Part shown: positions 17,108 to 25,745 of the stretch, in pieces
Layout: each line of letters starts with the position of its first letter
Position numbering within the stretch: the first letter of the stretch is position 1
From: Streptomyces zinciresistens K42
Lineage (GTDB): Bacteria > Actinomycetota > Actinomycetes > Streptomycetales > Streptomycetaceae
Direction of reading: 5' to 3'
Assembly: GCF_000225525.1 (NCBI RefSeq)
Contig: NZ_AGBF01000004.1
Location: forward strand, 62,001-126,000
DNA: 64,000 nt
Program-made: the position numbers and the translations under genes
The notes under the pieces: model-generated
Database searches by the model: none
Seen by the model: only the letters and a program-made list of their open reading frames with translations
What the model was told of the DNA's origin: nothing

Positions 17108-17203
17108 AGCGTGCCGGGCGTCGCGGCGGGGCGAACGTCGCCGGCCGCGGCCCTGGCAACCACCCTACGATCAAGGCCGGTTGAGACGAAGGGGCGAGGA
17201 CAC

Positions 17204-17821
17204 ATGGGCGTGGCGATCCGGACGGCGGGCGCGGCGGACCGGGAGCGGGTGGTCCGGCTGCTGGACTCGGCGTTCCAGGACGATCCGGTGTGCGGGTGGG
17301 TCTTCCCGGCTGAGGAGCGCCGCCGGGCCGCTCATCCCCGGCTCATGGCCGCCTTCACCGACATCGTGCTGGCCCACGGCTGGATCGACGTCACCGAGGA
17401 CGGCACCGCGTGCGCGCTGTGGATGCCGGTCCCGGCGGAGGCGCCCGCGCAGGACGACGAGGGCCCGGCCCGACTGCGCGAGGCCGTCGATCCGGAGAAC
17501 GAGCGGGTGGAGCTGATAGGCCGCCTCACGGCCGGCATCCATCCGGCGGGCCGCGCCCACGCCTACCTGTGGATGATCGCCGCGGCACCGGGACGGCAGG
17601 GCGAGGGCCTGGGCACCGCGCTCATCACCTCGGTCCTGGAGCGCTGCGACCGTGACGGCACCGGTGCCTATCTGGAGGCCAGCAGTGCCCGCGGCCGGGC
17701 GCTGTACGAGCGGCTGGGCTTCGAGCCGGAGGGGCGGCCCCTCGACCTGCCGGACGGCCCCCGGATATGGCCGATGTGGCGCACTCCGCGCACGGCGGGG
17801 TCCGTCGGCGGTTCGGCGTGA
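17204..17821 (+). CDS. GNAT-family N-acetyltransferase
   Basis: A 205-aa acetyl-CoA-dependent transferase of unknown substrate. The acetyl-CoA pyrophosphate loop is seen in PGRQGEGLGTALI (around residues 130-142), followed by ERCDRDGTGAYLEASSARGRALYERLGFEPEG, a standard GNAT C-terminus. The ATG at 17204 follows GGGGCGAGGA and gives the usual MGVAIRTAGAADRE opening. It stands alone, with repeat-rich spacers on both sides. Confidence 0.85.
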   Translation: MGVAIRTAGAADRERVVRLLDSAFQDDPVCGWVFPAEERRRAAHPRLMAAFTDIVLAHGWIDVTEDGTACALWMPVPAEAPAQDDEGPARLREAVDPENERVELIGRLTAGIHPAGRAHAYLWMIAAAPGRQGEGLGTALITSVLERCDRDGTGAYLEASSARGRALYERLGFEPEGRPLDLPDGPRIWPMWRTPRTAGSVGGSA

Positions 17822-18203
17822 TCGCGTAGGTGCGCCGGACCCCGGCTCGGGCCGGACCCGGTGCTTCGACGACCCCCGGCACGTCGGCGACCCCCGGCAC
17901 GTCGGCGACCCCCGGCACGTCGGCGGCGCGCGGGCACCGCGCGCGTGACCCCCGTACCTCGCCGGTACTCCGGTGCCCCCGCACTCGGACACCCGGCCGC
18001 CGAGGAACCCGCCGCGCCCGCGCCCGCACTCGGACACCCGGCCGCCCGAGGAACCCGCCGCACCCGTACTCGCGCCCGCACCCGTACCCGCGCCCGGTGC
18101 CGATGTCGATGCGGGTTCTGGCGCGTCGCCGGAGGCACTTCCGCCGGCCGACCGCGAACCGGTGGGGAGCGCGCGGCGAGATGCGTGCCTACGCCGGGCC
18201 CGG
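17822..18203. repeat. Repeat-rich spacer between GNAT and TetR genes
   Basis: A 382-bp gene-free stretch with two sets of direct repeats. Three perfect head-to-tail copies of GACCCCCGGCACGTCGGC (18 bp) lie at 17871-17924. Two near-identical ~40-bp units starting CCCGCACTCGGACACCCGG begin at 17978 and 18023 (period 45). The 18-bp and 45-bp periods are multiples of three, but no start codon, ribosome site or conserved protein is evident. Confidence 0.75.
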
Positions 18204-18794
18204 CTACTCCGCGGGCACGATCGTCGCCGCGATCCGTTCGACCAGGCCGTCCGGGATCTCGACGCCGGGCAGGACGCCGTCCAGCGCCCCCGGCAGTGTC
18301 AGGTGCTCCAGGATCAGCCCGAGCATCGCGAGATGGAGCACCGTGACCACCTCGTCGCCGCCGGGGAGCCCCGCCGCGCGGTGGAAGGCGATGCCCTCGT
18401 CGAGGTCGCCGCGTACGGAACGGGTGAGGGAGGCGCGCAGTTCGGGGCGCCGGGTGGCCTCAAGGCGCATCTCCAGAAGCGCCAGATGGCCGGTGCGGTC
18501 GGCGGTGGCCCGCCGCATCACGTCGTGCATGAAGGCGGTGACCAGAGCGCGGTCCTTCGGCCCCGCCAGCAGCCCGGCGATCACCTGGGGGTCGGGTGCG
18601 AGCCGCTCGTGCAACCGGGCGTCGAGCTGGCGGAGAAGGTCGTCGCGCCCGGTGAAGTAGTTGGACGCCGTGCCGACCGGCACCCGCGCCTCCGCGTCCA
18701 CCGCGCGGAAGGTCAGCCCCCGCGCCCCCTCGCGGGCCAGCACCTCGGCGGCCGCGTCGACGAGGACGGCCCGCCGCTCCGGATTGCCCGCCAT
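18204..18794 (-). CDS. TetR-family transcriptional regulator
   Basis: A 196-aa repressor. The N-terminal helix-turn-helix is typical (RRAVLVDAAAEVLAREGARGLTFRAVDAEARVPVGTASNYFTGRDDLL, residues about 7-55); the C-terminal ligand domain is variable. It is divergent from the DHFR-like gene across a short AT-rich spacer that contains direct and inverted repeats, so it probably represses that gene and itself. The inducer is unknown. Confidence 0.9.
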   Translation of the reverse strand: MAGNPERRAVLVDAAAEVLAREGARGLTFRAVDAEARVPVGTASNYFTGRDDLLRQLDARLHERLAPDPQVIAGLLAGPKDRALVTAFMHDVMRRATADRTGHLALLEMRLEATRRPELRASLTRSVRGDLDEGIAFHRAAGLPGGDEVVTVLHLAMLGLILEHLTLPGALDGVLPGVEIPDGLVERIAATIVPAE

Positions 18795-18840
18795 GCGGAA
18801 TCTCCTCTCTCACTTCACGCCGGTACGTGAGAACCCCACC

Positions 18841-18910
18841 ACACCACTTGCAACCACTACAAATGAAGCACTACAAATGAAGCACTGCAACCATAGTGGT
18901 TGTGGTGTCG
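18841..18910. promoter_or_regulatory. Operator/promoter region between TetR and DHFR-like genes
   Basis: An unusually AT-rich island. CAACCACT (18851-18858) and AGTGGTTG (18895-18902) form an inverted repeat that encloses two perfect copies of ACTACAAATGAAGC (18856-18869 and 18870-18883). This arrangement is a good candidate TetR binding region controlling both genes. Confidence 0.55.
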
Positions 18911-18930
18911 CCGTACGAAAAGAGACCGGC

Positions 18931-19515
18931 TTGCGCAAGCTCACCTACTTCATCGCCTGCTCCCTCGACGGCTTCATCGGGGACCCGGAGGGCGACGCGA
19001 CGGAGATGTACCGCTTCGTCGACGAGGAGTTCACGGAGTTCCTCACGGCGCACTACCCCGAGACGATCTCCACCCCCGGTCGCCGCGCCCTCGGCCTCGA
19101 CCACCTGGAGAACAAGCGGTTCGACACGGTCGTCCAGGGCCGCGGAAGCTACGACGTGGCCCTCAAGGAGGGCATCACCAGCCCGTACGCCCACCTGCGC
19201 CAGTACGTCGCCTCCCGCGGTCTGACCGAGTCGCCCGACCCGCAGGTCGAGTTGATCACGGACGACCTCATCGGCAAGATCCGCGAACTCAAGGCGGAGC
19301 GGGGCGGACTGGACATCTACCTGTGCGGCGGCGCGCAGCTCGCCGGGGCGCTGTTCGGCGAGGTCGACGAACTCGTCGTGAAGAGCTACCCCTTCGCGTA
19401 CGGCACGGGCATGCCGATGTTCGCATCGGCCTCCGGCGTACGGGAGTTCGGCCTCGACGAGGTCCGGGCCTTCGGCAACGGCGTCGTGGTCCGCACGTAC
19501 GGCAGGAAGCGCTGA
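18931..19515 (+). CDS. Dihydrofolate reductase / RibD C-terminal family protein
   Basis: A 194-aa NADPH-dependent reductase-like protein. The fold opens with MRKLTYFIACSLDGFIGDPEG from a TTG start at 18931, just after AAAAGAGACC; the longer open frame upstream runs through the operator region. The nucleotide-binding part appears as DIYLCGGAQLAGALFGEVDELVVKSYP. Such proteins are common in Streptomyces and their substrate is usually unknown; they are not the essential DHFR. It is divergent from a TetR gene that probably controls it, suggesting response to a small molecule. Confidence 0.85.
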   Translation: MRKLTYFIACSLDGFIGDPEGDATEMYRFVDEEFTEFLTAHYPETISTPGRRALGLDHLENKRFDTVVQGRGSYDVALKEGITSPYAHLRQYVASRGLTESPDPQVELITDDLIGKIRELKAERGGLDIYLCGGAQLAGALFGEVDELVVKSYPFAYGTGMPMFASASGVREFGLDEVRAFGNGVVVRTYGRKR

Positions 19516-19541
19516 GCCGCCGACCGCCCTACCCTGAGGAC

Positions 19542-19769
19542 ATGGGCAGCGAAGAGCACCACTGTCCGGACTGCGGACAGCCCGTCGACACGGTCGTCAA
19601 GCGGCACAAGACGCTGGGCATCTGGGTCCCCACCTGGGTGGGAGGCCCCTGCGAGAACCCCGACTGCGGGGCGTCGGCACATACGGGTGACATCCCCGGC
19701 GAGCGGCACCGGGGGAGCGGCGGGCAGCGGGCCGAGCGCCCCGCCCCGCCCGCCGCGGAAGACTCCTGA
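19542..19769 (+). CDS. Small zinc-ribbon protein
   Basis: A 75-aa protein with two cysteine pairs, HHCPDCGQP at the N-terminus and GGPCENPDCGAS near residues 34-45, that should hold one zinc ion. The tail is Arg/Pro/Gly-rich. The ATG at 19542 follows CTGAGGAC with good spacing and lies 27 bp after the DHFR-like gene, so the two are probably cotranscribed. Function unknown. Confidence 0.7.
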   Translation: MGSEEHHCPDCGQPVDTVVKRHKTLGIWVPTWVGGPCENPDCGASAHTGDIPGERHRGSGGQRAERPAPPAAEDS

Positions 19770-19792
19770 ACCCCGTGTCCAGTGCCGTGCCG

Positions 19793-19829
19793 GGCGCCGC
19801 GAGCCGGTGAACCCTCCCGGTCACAGCAC
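19793..19829. repeat. Dispersed 37-bp intergenic repeat, copy 1
   Basis: Matches a second copy at 34973-35009 at 34 of 37 positions, same orientation. The core is GAGCCGGTGAACC followed by TCCCGGTCAC, with two CCGGTSA boxes. Both copies are intergenic. Confidence 0.75.
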
Positions 19830-19905
19830 AGGATTCCCGGCCCGGCTCCGACATCCCCCGCGAGAACCGCCCGCCGCGGGCGGCCCGAGCCGAAGGAGCG
19901 GAGTG

Positions 19906-20319
19906 ATGAAGTACCTGGTCATGGTGCGGGGCACCCAGCAGGACTACGACGCGATGCAGGGCAAGGGGTCGGAGCACTCGGTGGCCTGGAGCCCGCAGGA
20001 CGTCCAGACGATGTACGCGTACATGCAGGCCGTCAACGACGACCTCGCCGAGACCGGTGAGCTGATCGACGCGCAGGGACTCGCCGAGCCCGCCAGGATC
20101 CGGCACGTCACCCTCGGCGGCGACGGCAGCGCGGTGGTCACCGACGGCCCGTACGGCGAGACCGAGGAGATGCCCGCCGGCTACTGGGTGCTGGAGTGCG
20201 CGAGCCTGGAGCGCGTCACGGAGATCGCCGACCGCGTCACCCGCTGCCCCCAGCCCGAAGGAGCCCCCGTCCACCCGGTGGAGATCCGGCCCGTCCTCGA
20301 CGGCGCCGGCGACATCTGA
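19906..20319 (+). CDS. YCII-related (DGPF domain) protein
   Basis: A 137-aa member of the YCII/DGPF family, a ferredoxin-like fold related to muconolactone isomerases; often encoded near ECF sigma factors, none of which is seen here. The signature TDGPYGETEEMPAGYWVLE is present near residues 79-97. The ATG at 19906 follows AAGGAG at 9 bases. Biochemical role unknown. Confidence 0.88.
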   Translation: MKYLVMVRGTQQDYDAMQGKGSEHSVAWSPQDVQTMYAYMQAVNDDLAETGELIDAQGLAEPARIRHVTLGGDGSAVVTDGPYGETEEMPAGYWVLECASLERVTEIADRVTRCPQPEGAPVHPVEIRPVLDGAGDI

Positions 20320-20380
20320 CCCGCACCCGGGCGGCGGCGCGACAGCCCGGGGAGAGCCGCGCAGGCAGGCCGCACCGCTC

Positions 20381-20497
20381 GCGAGCCGCCGCCCTGGACG
20401 CGCGTACGCAGTCCGCAGCCCGCGAGCCGCCGCCCTGGACGCGCGTCCGCAGCCCGCGAGCCGCAGCCCGGAACCCCGCGTACGCAGTCCGCAGCCC
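20381..20497. repeat. Tandem repeat array, about three units of 34-42 bp
   Basis: Units begin GCGAGCCG and end CCGCAGCCC at 20381-20421, 20422-20455 and 20456-20497, with a partial fourth start at 20498. Copy 2 lacks an internal 7-bp segment and copy 3 has a changed middle, so it looks like a diverging minisatellite. It fills the 296-bp gap between the YCII and DUF952 genes, where no other feature is seen. Confidence 0.8.
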
Positions 20498-20615
20498 GCG
20501 AGCCGAAACCGCCGTGCGCGGAGCCCTCGTACGCGAGCCGCCGCCGCCCGCAGCCCGCCCGCCCCACCTCCGTAGCGGGAGTGCCACACCCTGGTGGGCA
20601 CCGTAGCCTCGCCCC

Positions 20616-20948
20616 ATGACCGCAGACCCCCGCATCCTCCACATCACCGAGCGCTCCCTGTGGGAGGCCGCGCGCGAGCACGGCACGTACGAGATGTCGA
20701 CGCGCGGCCGCACCCTGCGCGAGGAGGGGTTCATCCACTGCTCGACCCGCGCCCAACTCCCCACCGTGGCGGGCTTCCTGTACGGATCGCCGGGCGACCG
20801 GGACGACCTGGTGGTGCTGGTCGTGGACCCGGCGCGGCTGACGGTGCCGGTGAGGTACGAGGCACCCGGGCCCGGCGGCGAGGAGTTCCCGCACGTGTAC
20901 GGGCCGATCCCGGTGGACGCCGTGGTCGACGTGGAGCCGTGGCGGTGA
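20616..20948 (+). CDS. DUF952 domain protein
   Basis: A 110-aa protein matching the DUF952 pattern: ILHITERSLWEAAREHGTYEMSTRGRTLREEGFIHCST near the N-terminus and FPHVYGPIPVDAVVDVEPW at the end. The family resembles the HORMA/ART-like glutathione-fold proteins but has no proven activity. It has no clear ribosome site and lies just after a tandem repeat array. Confidence 0.85.
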   Translation: MTADPRILHITERSLWEAAREHGTYEMSTRGRTLREEGFIHCSTRAQLPTVAGFLYGSPGDRDDLVVLVVDPARLTVPVRYEAPGPGGEEFPHVYGPIPVDAVVDVEPWR

Positions 20949-21004
20949 GCGGCGGCCGTACGCGGACGACGGTCCCGCGCGTCACCGGCCCCCGCTGACG
21001 GCCC

Positions 21005-21745
21005 TCAGGAGGCGGGCAGGCCACCGGTCCGCGGATTCCGGCCCGTCAGGCAGTACGTGCCGCCCGCAGGGTCCCGCATCACCGTCCAGTGCGGGAACTC
21101 GGCGACGACGGCCGCGCCCAGCTCCCCGTGCCGCACGCGGGTCGCGGCGATGTCCGCGCAGGCCAGGTCCGGATGGGCGGAACCGGGCCGCTCCTCGCCG
21201 AGCCGCTGGAGCAGGACACGCACCGGCAGCCCGGCCGGCGGCCGCAGCACACGGAACTCCGGCAGTGAACCGGGCGCCGACGTCCAGTCCGTCAACAGCC
21301 CGCTCCAGAAGGCGACTTCGCCGTCCCAGCGCGAGGGCGGCACATCGAGGCAGACCTGGTCCAGCCGGCTGCCCCGCACCACGGGCGGCCGGACCGCCTC
21401 CCCCCGCCAGGGCACCGCGCAGAACAACTGCCCCGCGGGTGACCGCAGTACGGCCCAGCCGTCGTGCTCGGCGGCCAGGGCGGCGCCCCCGCCGAGCGCG
21501 CGCCGCACGAACTCCCCGACGTCGTCCGCGGCGAAGTCGAGATGCGCGCCGCCCGCGCCCGCGTCCACGCCCTGCACCGTGACGCAGGCGTCCTCCCCGC
21601 CCGTCGGCAGCAGGGTCGCGAACTCCGCCTTCCCGCCGAGGAACGCGGAGAGCCGGGTCCCGGTCACCGCGGTCCAGAAGGCGTGCGCCCGCGCGAAGGA
21701 GGCGGCGGGCCGGTCGACGAAGGCGTACGTCCAGCGGATGCTCAT
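21005..21745 (-). CDS. VOC superfamily (glyoxalase/bleomycin resistance-like) protein, two-domain
   Basis: A 246-aa protein built from two VOC modules, residues about 5-115 (FVDRPAASFARAHAFWTAVTG ... GWAVLRSPAGQLFCAVPW) and 130-240 (LDQVCLDVPPSRWDGEVAFWSGL ... HWTVMRDPAGGTYCLTGRNP). The repeated DPAG/SPAG strands are typical. Metal-binding or substrate cannot be assigned. It is divergent from the phosphate permease gene. Confidence 0.85.
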   Translation of the reverse strand: MSIRWTYAFVDRPAASFARAHAFWTAVTGTRLSAFLGGKAEFATLLPTGGEDACVTVQGVDAGAGGAHLDFAADDVGEFVRRALGGGAALAAEHDGWAVLRSPAGQLFCAVPWRGEAVRPPVVRGSRLDQVCLDVPPSRWDGEVAFWSGLLTDWTSAPGSLPEFRVLRPPAGLPVRVLLQRLGEERPGSAHPDLACADIAATRVRHGELGAAVVAEFPHWTVMRDPAGGTYCLTGRNPRTGGLPAS

Positions 21746-21888
21746 CCGGCGATCGTAGATCCGCCGCCGGCGCGCGCACCCGGCCCGCCGACCCGCCGCC
21801 TCCCGGGCACCGACGGCGCGGCCCGCTCCCGGGACACGCTCCGCCGCCGGTACCCCGTATCCCGGCCCCCGCTTGTTTGCATGGGGGA

Positions 21889-23031
21889 ATGGATCACATC
21901 ACGTTCCTGGTGGTGGTCGTCATCGCGACGGCCCTGGCCTTCGACTTCACCAACGGATTCCACGACACGGCGAACGCCATGGCCACCTCCATCGCCACCG
22001 GGGCCCTGAGACCGAGAACGGCGGTGCTCATCAGCGGGGTGCTCAACGTCGTGGGCGCCTTCCTGTCCACCGAGGTCGCCAGGACGATCTCCGGCGGCCT
22101 CGTCGACGACGCCCTGGTCACCCCGGGCATGGTCTTCGCGGGGCTGGTCGGAGCCGTGCTGTGGAATCTGCTGACCTGGCTCCTCGGGCTGCCGTCCAGC
22201 TCCTCGCACGCGCTGTTCGGCGGGCTGATCGGGGCCGTCTGGGCGGGCGCCGGGGCGAGCGGGGTGCACGTCGAGAAGGTCGTCGAGAAGGTCCTGATCC
22301 CGGCGGCGGCCTCGCCGGTCGTGGCCGGGACGGCGGCCCTGCTGGCCACCCGCCTGGCCCTCCGGGTCACCGCACGCGCCCGCGAGGACGCGGTCGCCGA
22401 CGGCTTCCGCCGCGGCCAGATCGCCACCGCCTCGCTGGTCTCCCTCGCCCACGGCACCAACGACGCGCAGAAGACGATGGGCGTCATCACCCTCACCCTG
22501 ATCTCGGCGGGCGCGCTCCACCGCGACGCGGGTCCGCCGCTGTGGGTCGTCGCCGCCGCCGGCCTCGCCATCGGCCTCGGCACCTACCTCGGCGGCTGGC
22601 GCATCATCCGCACCATGGGCAAGGGCCTGGCGGAGATCCGCGCGCCGCAGGGCTTCGCCGCCGAGACGGCGTCCACGACGGTCATCCTCACCTCGGCCCA
22701 CCTGGGCTTCGCCCTGTCCACCACCCAGGTCGCCGCCGGCTCCGTCCTGGGCGCGGGCCTGGGCGGCCGGCCCGCCCGGGTGCGCTGGAACGTGGCCGGG
22801 CGCATGCTCCTGGCGTGGCTGGTGACCCTGCCGGCCGCCGCGCTGCTCGGCGGCGGGTCCGCGAGCGTGGTCGAGCACGGCGGCACCCTCGGTACGACCG
22901 CGGTCGCCCTGGCCGCCGGCGGCCTCGCCCTGGTCATCGTGCTCCTCGCACGCCGCAACCCTGTCGGCGCGCACGACGTCAACGACGACCAGCCGCTCGC
23001 CGAGCCGGCCGGGACGGGCACACCGGTCTGA
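21889..23031 (+). CDS. pit: Inorganic phosphate transporter, Pit family
   Basis: A 380-aa low-affinity phosphate/metal symporter. Both inverted-topology signatures are present: FDFTNGFHDTANAMATSIATGAL near the N-terminus and SLAHGTNDAQKTMGVITLTLIS in the second half. About ten hydrophobic helices are visible. The ATG at 21889 (MDHITFLVVVV) follows GGGGGA; a TTG 12 bases upstream is less likely. It converges on sodN, with a hairpin between them. Constitutive phosphate uptake would complement the Pst system encoded elsewhere. Confidence 0.92.
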   Translation: MDHITFLVVVVIATALAFDFTNGFHDTANAMATSIATGALRPRTAVLISGVLNVVGAFLSTEVARTISGGLVDDALVTPGMVFAGLVGAVLWNLLTWLLGLPSSSSHALFGGLIGAVWAGAGASGVHVEKVVEKVLIPAAASPVVAGTAALLATRLALRVTARAREDAVADGFRRGQIATASLVSLAHGTNDAQKTMGVITLTLISAGALHRDAGPPLWVVAAAGLAIGLGTYLGGWRIIRTMGKGLAEIRAPQGFAAETASTTVILTSAHLGFALSTTQVAAGSVLGAGLGGRPARVRWNVAGRMLLAWLVTLPAAALLGGGSASVVEHGGTLGTTAVALAAGGLALVIVLLARRNPVGAHDVNDDQPLAEPAGTGTPV

Positions 23032-23119
23032 CCGAACGCACACGCACGCACCCCCCTTGAGCCCCACCGCCAGCCCCGCCCCGGCACCGTCACCCGCCCC
23101 GGCACCGTCACCCGGCACG

Positions 23120-23159
23120 CCGAAGGGGCCCGCCCGGTGAACCGGTCGGACCCCTTCGG
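23120..23159. terminator. Hairpin between pit and sodN
   Basis: CCGAAGGGG (23120-23128) pairs with CCCCTTCGG (23151-23159), with CCGGT/ACCGG pairing inside. It lies between convergent genes and can serve both. Just upstream, an 18-bp unit CGCCCCGGCACCGTCACC is repeated twice in tandem (23077 and 23095). Confidence 0.55.
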
Positions 23160-23190
23160 TATGCCGCGAGAACGGCGAAGAAGCCTGGAG

Positions 23191-23586
23191 TCAGGCCTTC
23201 TTCGTCTCCCAGAAGATCTTGTCGATCTGGGCGATGTAGTCCAGCGCCTTCTGGCCCGTCGCCGGGTCGGTGGAGCCCTTCGCCGCCGACAGGGCCTTCA
23301 GGGCGTCGTTGACGAGCTGGTGCAGCTCCGGGTACTTCTCGAAGTGCGGGGGCTTGAAGTAGTCGCTCCAGAGCACCGAGACGTGGTGCTTCGCGAGCTC
23401 GGCACGCTGTTCCTTGATGACGGTGGCACGCGCCTGGAAGTGCGGGTCGTCGTTGGCGGCCATCTTCTCCTGGACGGCCTTCACCGACTCCGCCTCGATG
23501 CGGGCCTGGGCCGGGTCGTACACACCGCAGGGCAGGTCGCAGTGCGCGCTGACCTTGACCTTGGGGGCAAACAGGCGGGAAAGCAT
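23191..23586 (-). CDS. sodN: Nickel superoxide dismutase SodN
   Basis: The 131-aa precursor of Ni-SOD, which dismutates superoxide. A 14-residue propeptide (MLSRLFAPKVKVSA) precedes the mature start His15-Cys16-Asp-Leu-Pro-Cys20-Gly-Val-Tyr, the complete nickel hook. Length and sequence match Streptomyces SodN throughout. AAGGA lies 8 bases ahead of the ATG. The divergent sodX gene encodes the dedicated processing peptidase. Expression in Streptomyces is induced by nickel. Confidence 0.98.
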   Translation of the reverse strand: MLSRLFAPKVKVSAHCDLPCGVYDPAQARIEAESVKAVQEKMAANDDPHFQARATVIKEQRAELAKHHVSVLWSDYFKPPHFEKYPELHQLVNDALKALSAAKGSTDPATGQKALDYIAQIDKIFWETKKA

Positions 23587-23731
23587 GGAGCATTCCTTCC
23601 TCGTGATCGTCTTCTCAGGTGGGACATTACTCCCTGCAAGAGAGGTTTTCGCGAGTGCCCCCGTGCGCTTAGTACAAAAGTCCGGGGTCAGACTGGGACT
23701 GGTGGAGGACCGTACCGGGGAGGTGCCGGGC

Positions 23732-24169
23732 ATGCCGGAGTTGTCGCAGGAGACCGAGCACGGGCGGGCGGAGGAGCGGCCCTTCGGGTGGGCCGAGGTG
23801 ACCGGCCCGTCGATGGTGCCGACGCTGCGCCACGGCGATCTGCTCGTCGTCCGGCACCGGGCCCGCGTCAGGCCCGGGGACATCGTGATCCTGCGCCATC
23901 CGTTCCAGCAGGACCTGCTCGTCGTCAAGCGCGCGGCGGAGCGCCGTGAGGGCGGCTGGTGGGTGCTGGCCGACAACGGGTACGCCGGGGGCGACAGCAC
24001 CGACTACGGCGTCGTGCCCGACGAACTCGTCCTGGGCACGGTGCGGCTGCGGCTGCGGCCCCGCAGGCCGGATCAGCGCTCGCCGTTCGCGCTGGCCCGC
24101 TGGGCGCTGTCGGCGGTGCGGCCGGTGTTCGCCGACCGGTCCGCCTCCAGGCGCTTGCGGGCGCGGTAG
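23732..24169 (+). CDS. sodX: Nickel SOD maturation peptidase SodX (S26 signal-peptidase-like)
   Basis: A 145-aa S26-family protease that removes the SodN propeptide so that nickel can bind. The catalytic serine lies in GPSMVPTLRHGD (Ser27) and the lysine in VVKRAAE (Lys66). No membrane anchor is present, unlike true signal peptidases. The ATG at 23732 follows GGGGAGG. It is divergent from sodN across 145 bp. Its last 97 bp overlap the 3' end of the opposing CGNR gene, so the final ~32 residues (Arg-rich) may be poorly constrained. Confidence 0.93.
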   Translation: MPELSQETEHGRAEERPFGWAEVTGPSMVPTLRHGDLLVVRHRARVRPGDIVILRHPFQQDLLVVKRAAERREGGWWVLADNGYAGGDSTDYGVVPDELVLGTVRLRLRPRRPDQRSPFALARWALSAVRPVFADRSASRRLRAR

Positions 24170-24702
24170 GCGGCCACGTTGGCGCGGGTCGCGCAGCGGT
24201 CCGAGCAGTAGCGCCGGGAGCGGTTGGTGGAGGTGTCCAGATAGGCGTTGCGGCACGGTGCCGCCTCGCACAGGCCCAGCCGGTCCACGCCGTACTCCGT
24301 CAGATGGAAGGCCAGCCCCATGGCCGCGATGGCCGCGTAGCCGGCGGTCGCGTTGGACGGGTGGTCCGCCAGGTGCATGTGCCACAGGGGGCGGCCGTCG
24401 TCGTCGCGGACGTCGTGGCCGGAGATCTGCGGGCTGACCGGGAACTCCAGGAGCAGGGAGTTCAGCAGGTCGACGGCGAGGGTCTCGTCGCCGCCGTCCG
24501 CGGCCTCGAACACGGCGCGCAGCCGGGCCCGCACCGACCGGAACCGCGTGACGTCCGCCTCGGTCGCCCGGCGGGCCGCCGACCGGTTCACGCCGAACAG
24601 GTCGCGGACGGCCTCGACAGTGGTCAGGGAGTCCTTGCCCCGGGCCGGCTCCTCGCTGTTGACGAGGCGTACGGCGTAGTCCGAGTAGTAGGCCAGTTCC
24701 AC
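24073..24702 (-). CDS. CGNR zinc-finger / ABATE domain regulator
   Basis: A 209-aa protein with the ABATE N-terminal domain (residues about 1-150, opening MELAYYSDYAVRLVN) and a C-terminal CGNR-type zinc finger (LCEAAPCRNAYLDTSTNRSRRYCSDRCATRANVAAYRARKR; ligands in CEAAPC and CSDRC). The family is thought to act as a stress-responsive transcription regulator. The GTG start follows AAGGAC. Its 3' end overlaps sodX tail-to-tail by 97 bp, the longest gene overlap in the window. Confidence 0.85.
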   Translation of the reverse strand: MELAYYSDYAVRLVNSEEPARGKDSLTTVEAVRDLFGVNRSAARRATEADVTRFRSVRARLRAVFEAADGGDETLAVDLLNSLLLEFPVSPQISGHDVRDDDGRPLWHMHLADHPSNATAGYAAIAAMGLAFHLTEYGVDRLGLCEAAPCRNAYLDTSTNRSRRYCSDRCATRANVAAYRARKRLEADRSANTGRTADSAQRASANGER

Positions 24703-24937
24703 TTGAAGTCCTTACGGAGGCGGTCTGTCGTCGCGGTGCGGACGGGTAACGGCTGATCGTGGCTTCAGGGTATTACGTGACCAGGGCGGCGCAAGGGCCG
24801 ATGCCGGACACGGACCCCGGACGCGGACCACATGATCGACGAGTGCGCGCCCCGGGGCAACGCCCCCGGTCGGGCCCGGCGCCCCGCCCGCGCCGATCAG
24901 GCCGGATCTCGCGGCGCCCCCCGGCCCGGCCCAGGCG

Positions 24938-24972
24938 TGAGGGGCGGTACGGGCATCCCGTACCGCCCCTCA
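24938..24972. terminator. Terminator of the amino acid ABC transporter operon
   Basis: Arms 24938-24953 and 24957-24972 (16 bp, loop CAT) form a perfect stem 12 bp after the stop of the ATPase gene on the minus strand. The remaining 24703-24937 spacer holds no gene. Confidence 0.8.
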
Positions 24973-24983
24973 TCCGCGTACCG

Positions 24984-25741
<758 letters not shown>

Positions 25742-25745
<4 letters not shown>

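Larger units (their letters stand above)
16671..17203. other. Gene-free spacer after the encapsulin operon
   Basis: About 530 bp without a credible gene. It opens with a possible terminator (arms 16702-16710 and 16746-16754). Three imperfect copies of ACGGTTCGCGC begin at 16804, 16821 and 16847. A dispersed-repeat-like palindrome lies at 17071-17107. Translations in all frames are low-complexity Arg/Ala/Gly/Pro. Confidence 0.55.

Noticed and set aside
17871-17924. CRISPR array from the three 18-bp repeats
   Set aside because: Units are directly adjacent without spacers and no cas genes are present.
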